From positions 1 through 42,535 of the forward strand of contig CABUIX010000014.1 in NCBI GenBank assembly GCA_902491795.1: a DNA stretch of 42,535 nucleotides, given 5' to 3'. The DNA comes from an uncultured Bacteroidales bacterium. Lineage in GTDB: Bacteria > Bacteroidota > Bacteroidia > Bacteroidales > UBA932. The translations under genes and the position numbers were made by a program. Position 1 is the first letter of the stretch, and each line of letters opens with the position of its first letter. Shown piece by piece: positions 16,120 through 24,299 of the stretch. The notes beneath the pieces are model-generated. The model was not told the origin of the DNA. It did no database searches and was given only the letters and a program-made list of their open reading frames with translations.

Positions 16120-19100
16120 ATGACATTTAAAGAGTATGGCGGACTGGATCTCGTGGCTGTGGCCGACGAGGTGCTTCAGGACTGGAAAAGGGACGGGGCG
16201 TTTGAGAAATCCCTCAAACTCAGGGAAGGTGCGCCCGAGTTCATTTTCTTCGAGGGCCCTCCTTCCGCCAACGGCATGCCGGGAATACACCATGTGATGG
16301 CGCGTTCCATCAAGGACGCGGTGTGCCGCTACAAGACGCAGACCGGCTTCAGGGTGCGTCGCCGCGCCGGCTGGGACACTCACGGACTGCCGGTGGAACT
16401 TGGCGTCGAGAAGAAGCTCGGGATCACCAAGGAGGACATAGGCAAGAAGATAAGCGTCGAGGAATACAACAGGACCTGCCGCGAAGAGGTCATGAAATAT
16501 ACAGCCGAGTGGCGTACCCTTACGGAGCGCATAGGCTACTGGGTGGACCTGGACGATCCGTACATCACCTACGACAACCGCTACATCGAGACGCTGTGGT
16601 GGCTGCTCAAGGACATCTACGGGAAGGGCCTGCTCTACAAGGGCAAGTCCATCCAGCCGTATTCACCTGCGGCGGGAACCGGGCTCAGCAGCCATGAGCT
16701 CAACCAGCCCGGCTGCTACCGCGACGTCAAGGACACGACCTGCACGGTGCAGTTCAAGGTGCTTGGAGAGGACAATCTCTATTTCCTCGCATGGACGACA
16801 ACCCCATGGACTCTTCCTTCCAATACGGCTCTCTGCGTAGGGCCCAACATTGACTACGTGAGGGTGAAATCCTCGAATCCGTATACCGGAGAACCGGCGA
16901 CTTACATTGTCGCCAGGGATCTGGTCCCGACCCTTTTCAATGACAAGATTCCCTATGAGGTGACAGGGGGCTGCAAGGGCTCCGATCTCGTGGGCATGCG
17001 ATATGAGCAGCTGATTCCGTGGTTCCGCCCTGACGAAGGGGCTTTCCGCGTTATTGCCGGGGACTATGTGTCCACTGACGAGGGTACGGGAATCGTGCAC
17101 ATTGCACCGACTTTCGGTGCAGACGATGCCAGGGTCGCGAAGGCCGCGGGCGTTCCGGCGCTGACCGTGCTTGACAGGGACGGCAATCCACAGGCCCAGG
17201 TGGACCTCAAGGGACGCTTTTTCCGTCTGGAGGACCTTGATCCGGATTACGTGAAGGAGCGCGTATCCGACGACTACCGCGAGTGGGCCGGGAGGTATGT
17301 GAAGAACGCATACGACGACACTCTTCCCGCAGACGCCCCGACGCTCGACGTCGACATCTGCGTGATGCTCAAGAAACAGGGCAAGGCCTTCAGGATCGAG
17401 AAACACGTGCACTCCTACCCGCACTGCTGGAGAACCGACAAGCCGGTGCTCTACTACCCGCTGAACAGCTGGTTCATCAGGACAACCGCCGTGCGCGAGA
17501 AGATGATGGAGCTGAATTCGCACATCGTCTGGAAGCCCGAATCCACCGGTACCGGACGTTTCGGGAAGTGGCTGGAGAATATCCAGGACTGGAACCTGAG
17601 CCGCAGCCGCTACTGGGGTACTCCGCTGCCGATTTGGCGCACCGAAGACGGCAAGGAGGAAATCTGCATCGGCTCGGTTGCTGAGCTGTATGCCGAGATC
17701 GACAAGGCTGTGGCCGCCGGAATCATGAAGACGAATCCTCTCAGGGATGCCGGCTTTGATCCCGCCGACATGAGCAAGGAGAACTACGACAGGATTGACC
17801 TGCACCGCCCTTATGTCGACAACATATTCCTGCTCAGCCCTTCCGGGAAGAAGATGACCCGCGAGACGGACCTGATTGACGTCTGGTTCGATTCGGGAGC
17901 CATGCCGTATGCCCAGACGGGACTGCGCGGCAAGGATACTTCCGATTTCGGAAGCACCGCGGATTTCATTGCGGAAGGTGTCGACCAGACGCGCGGCTGG
18001 TTCTATACCCTGCACGCGATACATACGATGGTGAGCGGCACCCCCGCCTACAGGCGCGTGATCTCCAACGGTCTCGTGCTCGACAAGAAGGGTGAGAAGA
18101 TGAGCAAGCGCCTCGGCAATGCGGTGGATCCTTTCAAGGCCCTCGACAGCTATGGCCCCGACGCGCTCCGCTGGTACATGCTCACCAATGCCCAGCCTTG
18201 GGATAACCTGAAGTTCGACGAGGCCGGGGTAGAGGAAGTACGCCGCAAGTTCTTCGGAACGCTGTACAATTCGTATTCAGTATTTGCGCTGTATGCCAAC
18301 ATCGACAAGTTCGATCCGGCGGCTCCCGCTGTTCCGTCGGCTGAGCGTCCGATGTTCGACCGCTGGATAATCAGCCGCCTCAATACTTTGGTGGCTTTGG
18401 TGCGCGCAGCCTATGACGACTACGACATCACGACTGCAGGCCGTCTGGTCCAGGATTTCGTGTGCGACGACCTGAGCAACTGGTACATCCGCCTCAACAA
18501 GAAGCGCCTTTGGGGAAGTGGTCTCGGCGAGGACAAGCTTTCGGCCTACCAGACGTTGTATGAGGCTCTCAGGACGGTAGCGCTGCTCGCCGCGCCGATT
18601 GCTCCTTTCTTCATGGACAGGCTGTGGCACGACCTGGTGCCCGGAGCGGATTCAGTGCACTATGAGATGATGCCTTCGGCCGACTCTTCCATGATCGACA
18701 AGGATCTTGAGGAGAGCATGTCGTTCGCCCAGAAGGCTTCTTCGATGGTTCTTGCGCTGCGCAAGAAGGTGGGCATCAATGTCCGCAAGCCTCTCGCCAA
18801 GGTTCTGGTGCCTGTGCTTGACGACAACGTGAAGTCGCATATCATGAAGGTGCGCGACATATTCCTTACGGAGGTGAATGTCAAGGACATCGAGTTCCTG
18901 CATGACACCACCGGAATCATCACCAAGAAGATCAAGCCGAACTTCAAGACCCTCGGCAAGATCTACGGCAAGCGCATGAAGGAGATTGCCGCTGCCTTTG
19001 CGGAACTTTCGCAGGAGCAGATTGCTGCGGTCGAAAAGGCCGAAGGGGACTATGTTCTTGCCCTGCCCGGCGGTGATGTGGTTCTCCGCAAGGGAGACTA

Positions 19101-19467
19101 TGAGATCAATTCCGAAGACATGCCGGGCTGGCTCGTGGCATCCGAAGGATCACTTACGCTGGCTCTTGACATCGTGCAGACGCCTGAACTGAAGCGCGAG
19201 GGTACTGCCCGAGAACTGATACATCCCATCCAGAACCTGCGCAAGGAAAGCGGGTTCGAAGTAACGGACCGAATCAATACCGTAATATATGCTGACGGGG
19301 AGAATTATGATGAGATCGAGGCTTCACTCGGTGAATATGCCGACTATGTGGCCGGACAGACCCTGTCGCTTTCTCTCGAGCTCAGGAAACTGGCCGATGC
19401 TCCGGCAGACGCAGCTGAGGTTGAGTGGGGCGACTCCACCGTCAGAATAGCAATTTCCAAAAATTAA
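16120..19467 (+). CDS. ileS: Isoleucine--tRNA ligase (eukaryote-like type)
   Basis: A 1115-residue class I synthetase charging tRNA-Ile. The HIGH box is GIHH at 55-58 in PPSANGMPGIHHVMAR, the KMSKS loop is KMSKR at 660-664, and the WTTTPWTLPSNTAL stretch marks the inserted CP1 editing domain that removes misactivated valine. Length and HIGH-box context match the eukaryote-like IleRS2 group usual in Bacteroidota and associated with natural mupirocin tolerance (established for the group, inferred here). A long C-terminal DUF5915-like anticodon-binding extension ends near VRIAISKN. A DksA-like gene follows after 23 bases. Confidence 0.96.
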   Translation: MTFKEYGGLDLVAVADEVLQDWKRDGAFEKSLKLREGAPEFIFFEGPPSANGMPGIHHVMARSIKDAVCRYKTQTGFRVRRRAGWDTHGLPVELGVEKKLGITKEDIGKKISVEEYNRTCREEVMKYTAEWRTLTERIGYWVDLDDPYITYDNRYIETLWWLLKDIYGKGLLYKGKSIQPYSPAAGTGLSSHELNQPGCYRDVKDTTCTVQFKVLGEDNLYFLAWTTTPWTLPSNTALCVGPNIDYVRVKSSNPYTGEPATYIVARDLVPTLFNDKIPYEVTGGCKGSDLVGMRYEQLIPWFRPDEGAFRVIAGDYVSTDEGTGIVHIAPTFGADDARVAKAAGVPALTVLDRDGNPQAQVDLKGRFFRLEDLDPDYVKERVSDDYREWAGRYVKNAYDDTLPADAPTLDVDICVMLKKQGKAFRIEKHVHSYPHCWRTDKPVLYYPLNSWFIRTTAVREKMMELNSHIVWKPESTGTGRFGKWLENIQDWNLSRSRYWGTPLPIWRTEDGKEEICIGSVAELYAEIDKAVAAGIMKTNPLRDAGFDPADMSKENYDRIDLHRPYVDNIFLLSPSGKKMTRETDLIDVWFDSGAMPYAQTGLRGKDTSDFGSTADFIAEGVDQTRGWFYTLHAIHTMVSGTPAYRRVISNGLVLDKKGEKMSKRLGNAVDPFKALDSYGPDALRWYMLTNAQPWDNLKFDEAGVEEVRRKFFGTLYNSYSVFALYANIDKFDPAAPAVPSAERPMFDRWIISRLNTLVALVRAAYDDYDITTAGRLVQDFVCDDLSNWYIRLNKKRLWGSGLGEDKLSAYQTLYEALRTVALLAAPIAPFFMDRLWHDLVPGADSVHYEMMPSADSSMIDKDLEESMSFAQKASSMVLALRKKVGINVRKPLAKVLVPVLDDNVKSHIMKVRDIFLTEVNVKDIEFLHDTTGIITKKIKPNFKTLGKIYGKRMKEIAAAFAELSQEQIAAVEKAEGDYVLALPGGDVVLRKGDYEINSEDMPGWLVASEGSLTLALDIVQTPELKREGTARELIHPIQNLRKESGFEVTDRINTVIYADGENYDEIEASLGEYADYVAGQTLSLSLELRKLADAPADAAEVEWGDSTVRIAISKN

Positions 19468-19490
19468 TCACACTTAAACTTTAATGAATT

Positions 19491-19916
19491 ATGGCAGAAG
19501 AAACCAACAAGAATGTGGCACCGGCCGAGAAGACTCGCTATTCCGATGCTGAACTCGCCGAATTCAAGGCAATCATTGAAGACAAACTCGCCAAGGCCAA
19601 GGCTGAGTACAATACACTTCGTGAGGTCATCATCCACAACGGTACCAACGACATAGAGGATACTTCTCCTTCTTTCAAGACTGTTGAGGACGATGGCGCC
19701 AACCAGCTGTCGAAGGAGGAGGCAAGCCAGATGGCACAGCGCCAGTACAAGTTCATCCAGAATCTTGAGGCTGCACTGGTGCGCATAGAGAACAAGACCT
19801 ACGGCATCTGCCGTGCAACCGGCAAGCTGATTCCCAAGGAGAGGCTCAAGAGAGTGCCTCATGCCACCCTGACCGTCGAGGCCAAGGAGATGATGGCCAA
19901 GACCGGCAAGAAATAG
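19491..19916 (+). CDS. TraR/DksA family protein with a degenerate zinc finger
   Basis: A 141-residue protein with an acidic coiled coil (about 20-100) and the C-terminal TraR/DksA block YGICRATGKLIPKERL (104-119) and VPHATLTVEAK. Canonical DksA uses four cysteines to bind zinc; only Cys107 remains here, as in many Bacteroidota homologues. It probably binds the RNA polymerase secondary channel and modulates transcription, possibly with ppGpp, but the tip residues differ from E. coli DksA. It lies 23 bases after ileS and 3 before lspA, in one operon. Confidence 0.87.
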   Translation: MAEETNKNVAPAEKTRYSDAELAEFKAIIEDKLAKAKAEYNTLREVIIHNGTNDIEDTSPSFKTVEDDGANQLSKEEASQMAQRQYKFIQNLEAALVRIENKTYGICRATGKLIPKERLKRVPHATLTVEAKEMMAKTGKK

Positions 19917-19919
19917 CCT

Positions 19920-20492
19920 ATGAAGGTCTCCAAGGGGACCTGGCTGATTCTGCTGGGGGTTGGTCTAGTAGTCGTTGACCAGGTCATCAAGGTCCTGGTC
20001 AAGACAAACATGGAACTCGGGGAACAGATTCCCGTGATAGGGGAGTGGTTCCGGCTGTGCTTTGTCGAGAACGAAGGCATGGCCTTCGGCCTGTCGTTCG
20101 GCGGCGGGTTGGGCAAGTTGCTTCTCACGCTCTTCCGCATAGTCCTGAGCGGCTTTCTGATATGGTGGATCTCTTCTCTTCTGCGTAAGGGAAAGACCCC
20201 CGTCGGAGTCCTTGTGGGTCTGACCATGATTACCGCCGGGGCCATAGGCAATGTCATTGACTGCCTGTTCTACGGACTGATATGGGACTATGCCCCGTTC
20301 ATGTTCGGAAAGGTCGTGGACATGTTCTATTTCCCCATCATACGTGACGGAGCAAGGGTGATATTCTTCAGCCCCGTGTTCAATTTTGCGGACTCCTGCG
20401 TTACCGTCGGAGCGTTCTACCTGCTGCTGTTCCAGTGGAAGTATTTCTCCGGCCCGGACACGAAGGAGAAAGCCGCAGAAGTGACGGAATGA
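19920..20492 (+). CDS. lspA: Lipoprotein signal peptidase (signal peptidase II)
   Basis: A 190-residue inner-membrane aspartyl protease that cleaves prolipoproteins before the lipidated cysteine. Four membrane helices are visible. Conserved boxes are VVVDQVIK (17-24), FVENEGMAFG (48-57), GAIGNVIDC (108-115), VVDM with catalytic Asp134, and PVFNFADS with catalytic Asp158. The usual Arg after GNxxD is Cys115 here, and the loop between the two catalytic aspartates is longer than in proteobacteria, both common in this phylum. The many lipoboxes in this window are its expected substrates. Confidence 0.94.
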   Translation: MKVSKGTWLILLGVGLVVVDQVIKVLVKTNMELGEQIPVIGEWFRLCFVENEGMAFGLSFGGGLGKLLLTLFRIVLSGFLIWWISSLLRKGKTPVGVLVGLTMITAGAIGNVIDCLFYGLIWDYAPFMFGKVVDMFYFPIIRDGARVIFFSPVFNFADSCVTVGAFYLLLFQWKYFSGPDTKEKAAEVTE

Positions 20493-20542
20493 CCGGGGTG
20501 AACTGATGCCTGGAAATTTTCTTGTCAAGAATTTCCGAAAAA

Positions 20543-20574
20543 TTTGGAATATCCGGGGACTTTGCATAAATTTG
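20543..20574 (+). promoter_or_regulatory. tRNA-Ser promoter (TTTG-N20-TAAATTTG)
   Basis: TTTG at 20543-20546 and TAAATTTG at 20567-20574, spaced by 20 bases, are an exact match to the Bacteroidota -33/-7 consensus. The mature tRNA starts 16 bases downstream. Confidence 0.8.
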
Positions 20575-20590
20575 CAATCCCTTACGGGAA

Positions 20591-20675
20591 GGAGGGTTGG
20601 CCGAGTGGTTGATGGCGGCAGTCTTGAAAACTGTTGACCTTAACGGGTTCGGGGGTTCGAATCCCTCACCCTCCG
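20591..20675 (+). tRNA. tRNA-Ser (anticodon UGA)
   Basis: An 85-base class II tRNA. The acceptor GGAGGGT (20591-20597) pairs with ACCCTCC (20668-20674), with discriminator G at 20675. The anticodon loop is CTTGAAA with anticodon TGA between CAGT/ACTG stems, a long variable arm (about 20633-20649) is present, and the T-arm carries GGTTCGAATCC. CCA is not encoded. tRNA-Ser genes often serve as island integration sites, and an AT-rich accessory region begins just downstream. Confidence 0.96.
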
Positions 20676-20676
20676 C

Positions 20677-20707
20677 AAAGCGGATGCGAATAAAGCATCC
20701 GCTTTTT
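20677..20707 (+). terminator. Intrinsic terminator of tRNA-Ser
   Basis: AAAGCGGATGC (20677-20687) pairs perfectly with GCATCCGCTTT (20695-20705) around a 7-base loop, with a run of five T from 20703. It starts two bases after the tRNA. Confidence 0.9.
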
Positions 20708-21048
20708 GCGTTTTTGGCGTTGCCAAAACAGCGGAGAGTCCGGAAGGGGCGTCATAAGCTTGCTTATGGAAGCCACTGAACGGGGCTCTCCGCGGATGGC
20801 ACGAAGTGCCGCAAAAAGCGGTGTGGCATTATGTTTTGCCGCTTTGCAGGGCCCCTCCGGCGAGGAGGGAGGGAAGAGGCGCGCGAAGCGCGGCTAATCC
20901 TCACCCCCTCCCGTTTTTGGATTGCTATATTCGAAGGTTGTAAATCTTACATTGCAACCTGTAGATTTGTAGTCTTCTATTCGATTATCATACCATTGGT
21001 ATGGTGATCTGTGAATCGGAATTTTGTTATCACAAAGTACTTTTTGAT
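20708..21048. other. Palindrome-rich noncoding segment at the island edge
   Basis: No gene is supported. Bases 20708-20920 are GC-rich and packed with hairpins: CATAAG/CTTATG near 20752-20767, GGCAC-GAA-GTGCC near 20797-20809, CGCGC-GAA-GCGCG near 20880-20892, CCTC/GAGG near 20854-20868, and GCGGAGAG near 20731 matched by CTCTCCGC about 60 bases on. After about 20930 the sequence turns abruptly AT-rich and runs into the 3' end of the DUF262 gene. This could be a REP cluster, a structured RNA, or an old integration boundary. Confidence 0.5.
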
Positions 21049-23133
21049 TTAGTTGGACATGGCGACGTCGTTTGTACCTTCAATCGGTTTGAGAATGAAT
21101 GTAAGTTCGTCTTCGTCGATCTTATACAATTTGAAGAGATTCTTAAGGATCGCAATTTTGTTATAAGTGTTACTCTTGCTGTTGCAGAAATAGAGGTCGT
21201 CCGCTAATTTATGGAAGTCCGGATCGTCTGTCTCTGTAACAAACCAAACATTGTCAGACTTCGCGACATCATAAAGAATAGCCGGCTCCAGTTCAAACAA
21301 TGTATTTACAACTTTCCAAAGGAGGTCCGCCCAACTCTGTACTGGAATCTTGTCTCCAAAGAATTCATAGTATTGAATTTGCCTTCCGGTTTGTGCGTTG
21401 GTGTCATCGGCCAAGGAAGATGTGTCGCCTTCATTTACAGGAGGCGCAAAAGATGTCTTAGGATAAGGCCATATTCTCAATGCCATTTCGGATAATTTGG
21501 CGTTCCTGGCGTTGAGCTCATCTTCTGTCCATTTATCAAAGGTTGCAATATATTGGTTGAGTCTTAAACCACTTTTGCTGAAGCCGTCATCCATATATTT
21601 CTTGTCGTGGAACGACCTGTTGCTGTATTTGGAATTATACCCTGTTAATGTTAGATTGGCAATGCAATGTTGCCATTTCTCATGAACCTCCTCCCAATTT
21701 GATCCCAGGGCTTCTTTCCATTCTGTGTTTAGGGTTTGGGGCATAATATGCTCTATGGTAAGTATGCCTTTAGCTATGTTTGCTGAAATGTCTGTCTTCT
21801 CTTTACTGCTTCCGTTTTCTAGCCTATCGAAGATATAGTCCTTATTCTTCCCCTTCATTGAATAGATATTCCTGGTCGTGAATCCAGTAATGAATTCGGC
21901 GTCTTTAGGGAAGGCTCCAGAGGCTTTTCTGCTTTCCAGGCTGAAGATCATTATTTCGGAGTAGGAATTTTCTGGAGTTTTATTCTTAATAACAGAATTG
22001 TGAAGGGTTGCAAATATCTTGTTAAGGGCATTTGTCGGTAAACCGCACATGAGCCTGCGGAAAATGAAAGTCTCTATGCAGGAAAAAACCTTGAGTATCT
22101 GTTCATCTCCAATCTCTTCTTCCTTCGCGTAGACCAAAAACGCCATAAGAAATGGGTATGCAACGGTTATGTCCAACTTTTCAAGTCTTTTGGCCACTTC
22201 ATTGATGTCGGCATTGCCTAGGTTGAATGTCGTGATCTTTTCGTATGCTTCGGCATAAACAAGCATGTCCTTCAGGATGTCCTCAATGTTATTGATCCCT
22301 TTTGCGTAATTCTTAAATGCCGGATAAATGCCGCTTAAGGTAGGGATCTGGGATGTTTTGATGGTAAGGTAATTTCTTACGAAACCATCAAGCTCTTTTC
22401 GGCAATGTCTTTCTATCTTGTTCCAATATGTGTCGTAATAATTCTCCTGGATGTCAGGAGGCAAATTCATAAGAACGAAGTTCCTAATCTTGTCTGATTC
22501 TGTAAGGTCAAGCCCTGTGGAGTTGAGGCTCTCAAAGATCAGCTGAGGATCATCGCCATGGCTGAGCTCAAGTTCGATGTCAATAATCTCAAGACTGTCA
22601 ATCGCTCTATATAGTTCATCCACTGTCAAATCTCGATCTTTAGTGATTTTGTCATAAAAGAACCGATAATTGATAGTTACCTTGGAGCTGGACAAATATT
22701 CATCCTCGTTCTTGTATATCAGTCTGTCAAATGCCTCGCAATCATCTCTGAATGGCTTAAGCCTGACTTTCCTCTCTCCCTTCTGGTATTTGTCTACAAT
22801 GAATTCATTCATGATTCTGTCGCAGAGACTGGAATCCTGAGGAACACATATCTCTTTTTTCATGGCATTAACCATGGCAATCAGAATGAGAGATACGGTC
22901 GTTATTCTTTGCTGTCCATCGATAATGACTATTTCGTTGCGGCTGTAGTTGTATGACACAACGCTACCAAAGAAATGCGTTTCTTTATTGTGCTTTACAA
23001 CGTTTACTAGGTCATTGTACAATTGGATGCAGTTCTCAGACTTCCAATCATAGTTTCTTTGATATACGGGGATAACAAATCTTTTATCTGCACCCTCTAA
23101 GAATTGAACGAGTCTTCTAGGTTGGCCTTTCAT
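21049..23133 (-). CDS. GmrSD-like (DUF262/DUF1524) nuclease, probable type IV restriction factor
   Basis: A 694-residue single-chain protein. The N-terminal DUF262 domain has IPVYQRNYDW (21-30) and the nucleotide-binding/hydrolysis motif DGQQR (72-76). A long helical middle follows, then a DUF1524 HNH-type nuclease domain with IEHIMPQ (about 460-466) and the NLTLTGYNSKYSNRSF segment. An extra C-terminal domain of about 120 residues (from YYEFFGDKIPVQSW) is of a kind attached to restriction proteins. Related GmrSD and BrxU proteins cut DNA carrying modified bases and protect against phage. The gene follows the EVE-domain gene by 26 bases, so a modified-base reader and a nuclease form one operon. 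AT-richer than host genes. Confidence 0.85.
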   Translation of the reverse strand: MKGQPRRLVQFLEGADKRFVIPVYQRNYDWKSENCIQLYNDLVNVVKHNKETHFFGSVVSYNYSRNEIVIIDGQQRITTVSLILIAMVNAMKKEICVPQDSSLCDRIMNEFIVDKYQKGERKVRLKPFRDDCEAFDRLIYKNEDEYLSSSKVTINYRFFYDKITKDRDLTVDELYRAIDSLEIIDIELELSHGDDPQLIFESLNSTGLDLTESDKIRNFVLMNLPPDIQENYYDTYWNKIERHCRKELDGFVRNYLTIKTSQIPTLSGIYPAFKNYAKGINNIEDILKDMLVYAEAYEKITTFNLGNADINEVAKRLEKLDITVAYPFLMAFLVYAKEEEIGDEQILKVFSCIETFIFRRLMCGLPTNALNKIFATLHNSVIKNKTPENSYSEIMIFSLESRKASGAFPKDAEFITGFTTRNIYSMKGKNKDYIFDRLENGSSKEKTDISANIAKGILTIEHIMPQTLNTEWKEALGSNWEEVHEKWQHCIANLTLTGYNSKYSNRSFHDKKYMDDGFSKSGLRLNQYIATFDKWTEDELNARNAKLSEMALRIWPYPKTSFAPPVNEGDTSSLADDTNAQTGRQIQYYEFFGDKIPVQSWADLLWKVVNTLFELEPAILYDVAKSDNVWFVTETDDPDFHKLADDLYFCNSKSNTYNKIAILKNLFKLYKIDEDELTFILKPIEGTNDVAMSN

Positions 23134-23159
23134 GATGTATAATTTGTTTTTTTGTCTAT

Positions 23160-23564
23160 CTATAGGGTATCAATAACGTAGCTTAACAGGGGCTCTTTGA
23201 GTTTTATTGCACCCTGAGGGGCACCTCTCAGGCCATGCTCATATAAATCTACAAGAGTAAGCAGATCAGTCTCATTTTCAGCTATCGGCTTCAATCTGAT
23301 AAAACGGTTGTTGTTCAGACTTACATCAAAGGCAGAAGGATCAATCCAGTATCTGCGATCTGCAACAGATTTATCTGCAGTGAGATTGATGTCAGTAACT
23401 TTCATCTTATATATGATTCTGCTTTCAGGACGAGAGCTGTATATGTAAACGATATCTCCAACTTCGAAATTATAATATTGTCTCCAATCGATTAATTTCA
23501 AATCATGCAGGGCTTCCCGTATGTTATATATTTTGGGGTTGGCAGGAATTATCCAATAAGTCAT
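23160..23564 (-). CDS. EVE-domain (PUA-like) modified-nucleotide-binding protein
   Basis: A 134-residue protein made almost wholly of an EVE-like domain: the N-terminal YWIIPANPKIYNIREALHD, an aromatic DWRQYYNFEVGDIVYIYSS, then IIYKMKVTDINL. EVE domains are PUA-related folds that recognise modified bases in DNA or RNA and are often fused to McrB-type GTPases or HNH nucleases in modification-dependent restriction. Here it is a free-standing small gene immediately upstream of a GmrSD-like nuclease. Start at ATG 23564 gives the expected N-terminus. The direct partner role is inference from operon position. Confidence 0.75.
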   Translation of the reverse strand: MTYWIIPANPKIYNIREALHDLKLIDWRQYYNFEVGDIVYIYSSRPESRIIYKMKVTDINLTADKSVADRRYWIDPSAFDVSLNNNRFIRLKPIAENETDLLTLVDLYEHGLRGAPQGAIKLKEPLLSYVIDTL

Positions 23565-23903
23565 ATATCGTGGTTTTAAGTACAGCTATAATTGAGGATA
23601 GTCTTGTCGTCTTAATATTATTTTGACGCCATTTTTATATATCGCCATCTGTAGAATGGCCTAAAATGCCAACGAACTGCAGGGGAAGTTCTTTTTGGAT
23701 CCAGATAAATTCTTCTTTATCCAGGTACTTCCGCAGCGGGTTATTACTTATGTATTTGTGCATAATGATCTTTCTCCTTTTATTACGTTATTGGTTCTCT
23801 ACGAATCATATAAAAGATATGCAGGACAATCAAGTTGATAAACATCCATGCCTATTTTAGGCTCTATTTCAGAGATATATTCCCGTTGACTACGATTCTT
23901 GCA
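23565..23903. other. AT-rich gap with a possible small ORF
   Basis: The 339-base gap upstream of the EVE gene contains a candidate 42-codon ORF on the minus strand (23635-23763, listed separately) with a possible promoter. Nothing else is recognised. Confidence 0.4.
23635..23763 (-). CDS. Possible 42-residue small protein or gene remnant
   Basis: ATG 23763 is preceded by AAAGGAGA about ten bases upstream, an unusually clear Shine-Dalgarno for this phylum. A promoter-like TTTA-N19-TATCTTTT lies at 23812-23842. The product begins MHKYISNNPLRKYLDKEEF and ends GHSTDGDI. After the stop, another frame continues plausibly as YKNGVKIILRRQDYPQL, as if an (AT)n contraction had truncated a protein of about 60 residues. 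It is in the same direction as, and 70 bases upstream of, the EVE gene. No family is recognised; it may be a real leader protein or a fragment. Confidence 0.3.
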   Translation of the reverse strand: MHKYISNNPLRKYLDKEEFIWIQKELPLQFVGILGHSTDGDI

Positions 23904-24233
23904 TTATATGTTTGGTTGACTATCGTAAAGTTTAGAGTAAATACTTTTCATCACTTCAAAATAACTTAAGCCATGAACATCATTTTCCCATAAGCCGGCC
24001 GGTTCTGTTTTATGGTCTGAAGAAAGTAGGAACCATTTAAAATTAAGGACGAAATTATAGATATTCTCACAGTCAACGGTTTTATCTGTCTTCCTGATAT
24101 GATCTAAACAGCCCAAATCGTCACTTACCAGAGTTTCTAATTCTTGTAGAGATCCAACTTCCTGATATTCGAATATAAGCTCCCACCTATTGAATTTTAT
24201 TTCATATAATTTAGCTTCCCTAATTTTATTCAT
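23904..24233 (-). CDS. Hypothetical protein, partner of the caspase-like gene
   Basis: A 109-residue protein of no family known to me. It reads as a mixed alpha/beta cytoplasmic protein, with KLYEIKFNRWELIFEYQEVG, an acidic central part (SLQELETLVSDDLGCLDH), NFVLNFKWFLLSSD and a C-terminal helix. There is no signal peptide or membrane segment. It starts 66 bases after the end of the caspase-like gene on the same strand, so the two are likely co-transcribed. It could be a substrate, inhibitor or immunity factor of that protein; this is inference from position only. Confidence 0.55.
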   Translation of the reverse strand: MNKIREAKLYEIKFNRWELIFEYQEVGSLQELETLVSDDLGCLDHIRKTDKTVDCENIYNFVLNFKWFLLSSDHKTEPAGLWENDVHGLSYFEVMKSIYSKLYDSQPNI

Positions 24234-24299
24234 ATTTGGAGTAAGATTATTGTGTTAAGTACAAGCGGTTTTGACTGAATTTAAAGCAGGTATATCATA

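Noticed and set aside
16663..18024. Minus-strand open frame of 453 codons inside ileS
   Set aside because: Antisense shadow of a clear IleRS gene, with no recognisable domain.
20597..20897. Small open frames over tRNA-Ser and the palindromic segment
   Set aside because: They overlap a structural RNA and its terminator, so they are not genes.
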